A stretch of 64,000 nucleotides of DNA from Sphingomonas sp. JC676. Lineage in GTDB: Bacteria; Pseudomonadota; Alphaproteobacteria; Sphingomonadales; Sphingomonadaceae. The translations under genes and the position numbers were made by a program. Below, piece by piece: positions 63,691-64,000 of the stretch. The notes under the pieces are model-generated. The model was not told the DNA's origin. It worked only from the letters and a program-made list of their open reading frames with translations, and did no database searches. Position 1 is the stretch's first letter; every line of letters starts with the position of its first letter. The stretch is taken from positions 769,540-833,539 of the forward strand of contig NZ_JACTGR010000002.1 of assembly GCF_014489075.1 (NCBI RefSeq). Reading direction: 5' to 3'.

Positions 63691-63975
63691 TCATTGCTGG
63701 CGTTGGTGCTGATCGGCGAGGGCGAGCCCGAGCAGATAGTCCGCCGCCTTGCTTGCGGCACTCGCGGCGCGAAAGATCGCCTTCTCGTCCTCGCGCAGGA
63801 CTGCGAGCCACGCACCGACATAATCGGCATGCCGCACGGTCGGCCGGATCGACAGAGAGGCACAGGCAAAGGCGCTCGCCATCTCGGCCACCAGCTCCTC
63901 CCGCGCATAGTCCGGGCTACCGAAGCTCCCGCGCTGGTCGCGGTTGAGCCGGGTGCGATGGCCGGTCCAATGACC
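63691..63975 (-). pseudogene. ArdC-like antirestriction protein, C-terminal fragment
   Basis: The frame reads HWTGHRTRLNRDQRGSFGSP, EELVAEMASAFACASLSI and AIFRAASAASKAADYLLG, matching the C-terminus of ArdC/DUF1738 proteins. The homology begins at the last His of the expected HExxH zinc motif, where a 20-bp palindrome breaks it. The N-terminal DNA-binding half is missing from the window. It is likely an inactivated gene of plasmid or mobile origin. Confidence 0.75.
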
Positions 63976-63976
63976 C

Positions 63977-63996
63977 TTATGCCGATATCGGCATAA
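63977..63996. other. Perfect 20-bp palindrome at a mobile-element edge
   Basis: TTATGCCGATATCGGCATAA is a full palindrome 4 bp from the window end, just where the ArdC-like coding match stops. It could be a recombinase core site or the terminus of an inserted element lying beyond the window. Confidence 0.6.
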
Positions 63997-64000
63997 CGGG

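Overview
The window is high-GC, densely packed chromosomal DNA from an alphaproteobacterium, most likely a Sphingomonas-type sphingomonad. Supporting signs are an exosortase V (XrtV) / PEP-CTERM system next to gellan-like polysaccharide export genes, a split glycine dehydrogenase (gcvPA/gcvPB), large TonB-dependent receptors paired with polysaccharide-degrading enzymes, and a ManD-type mannonate dehydratase. No rRNA, tRNA or CRISPR array was seen.

Region 1 (1-18.3 kb) makes and exports a surface polysaccharide. It has a 5'-truncated acetyltransferase, a GT2 glycosyltransferase, an AAA-type ATPase and a small XrtV accessory protein. Then come an outer-membrane beta-barrel protein, a Wza-like export protein, a Wzz-like co-polymerase and a CpsD/GelE-like partner ATPase, the last with a changed Walker A motif. 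Exosortase V, its EpsI partner and a FkbM methyltransferase follow. A divergent type I secretion pair (HlyD adaptor plus HlyB-like ABC exporter), a PEP-CTERM substrate with a strong terminator, a small membrane protein, the priming sugar transferase, and rmlB and rmlD complete the block.

Region 2 (18.4-30 kb) is mostly housekeeping: DUF6629, an EamA transporter, a DUF938 methyltransferase, a CcdC-like protein, an ICMT-like methyltransferase, the gcvT-gcvH-gcvPA-gcvPB operon behind a tandem glycine riboswitch, a lipoprotein, and ispH-thrB-rnhA.

Region 3 (30-38.8 kb) is a C4-dicarboxylate module. A DctB/DctD-like two-component system is divergent from dctA, which is translationally coupled to a TonB-dependent receptor and followed by a secreted SGNH-type hydrolase. 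The DctD homologue lacks the GAFTGA motif, and two matching 16-bp palindromes lie between dctB and dctA.

Region 4 (39-50.5 kb) holds a chromate-resistance operon (rhodanese-ChrB, ChrA, a decayed superoxide dismutase, an alginate-export-type porin), an M24 peptidase-like protein, a LysR regulator with NAD-dependent formate dehydrogenase, an aldo/keto reductase and a three-GAF hybrid histidine kinase.

Region 5 (50.8-62.2 kb) looks like a polysaccharide-utilisation locus for a uronic-acid polymer: a GH88/GH105-like hydrolase with a DUF4861 protein, a TonB receptor with an alginate-lyase-family protein, a large unrecognised secreted protein, a FadR-type GntR regulator and D-mannonate dehydratase. 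Four copies of a 13-bp operator-like palindrome (TTGGT-N3-GCCAA type) lie in front of its transcription units. This is the best candidate for a little-described system here.

Region 6 (62.2-64 kb) is a decayed mobile edge: a dispersed intergenic repeat, an IS30-type transposase fragment, a nucleotidyltransferase-HEPN protein, and an ArdC-like gene cut by a 20-bp perfect palindrome at the window end.
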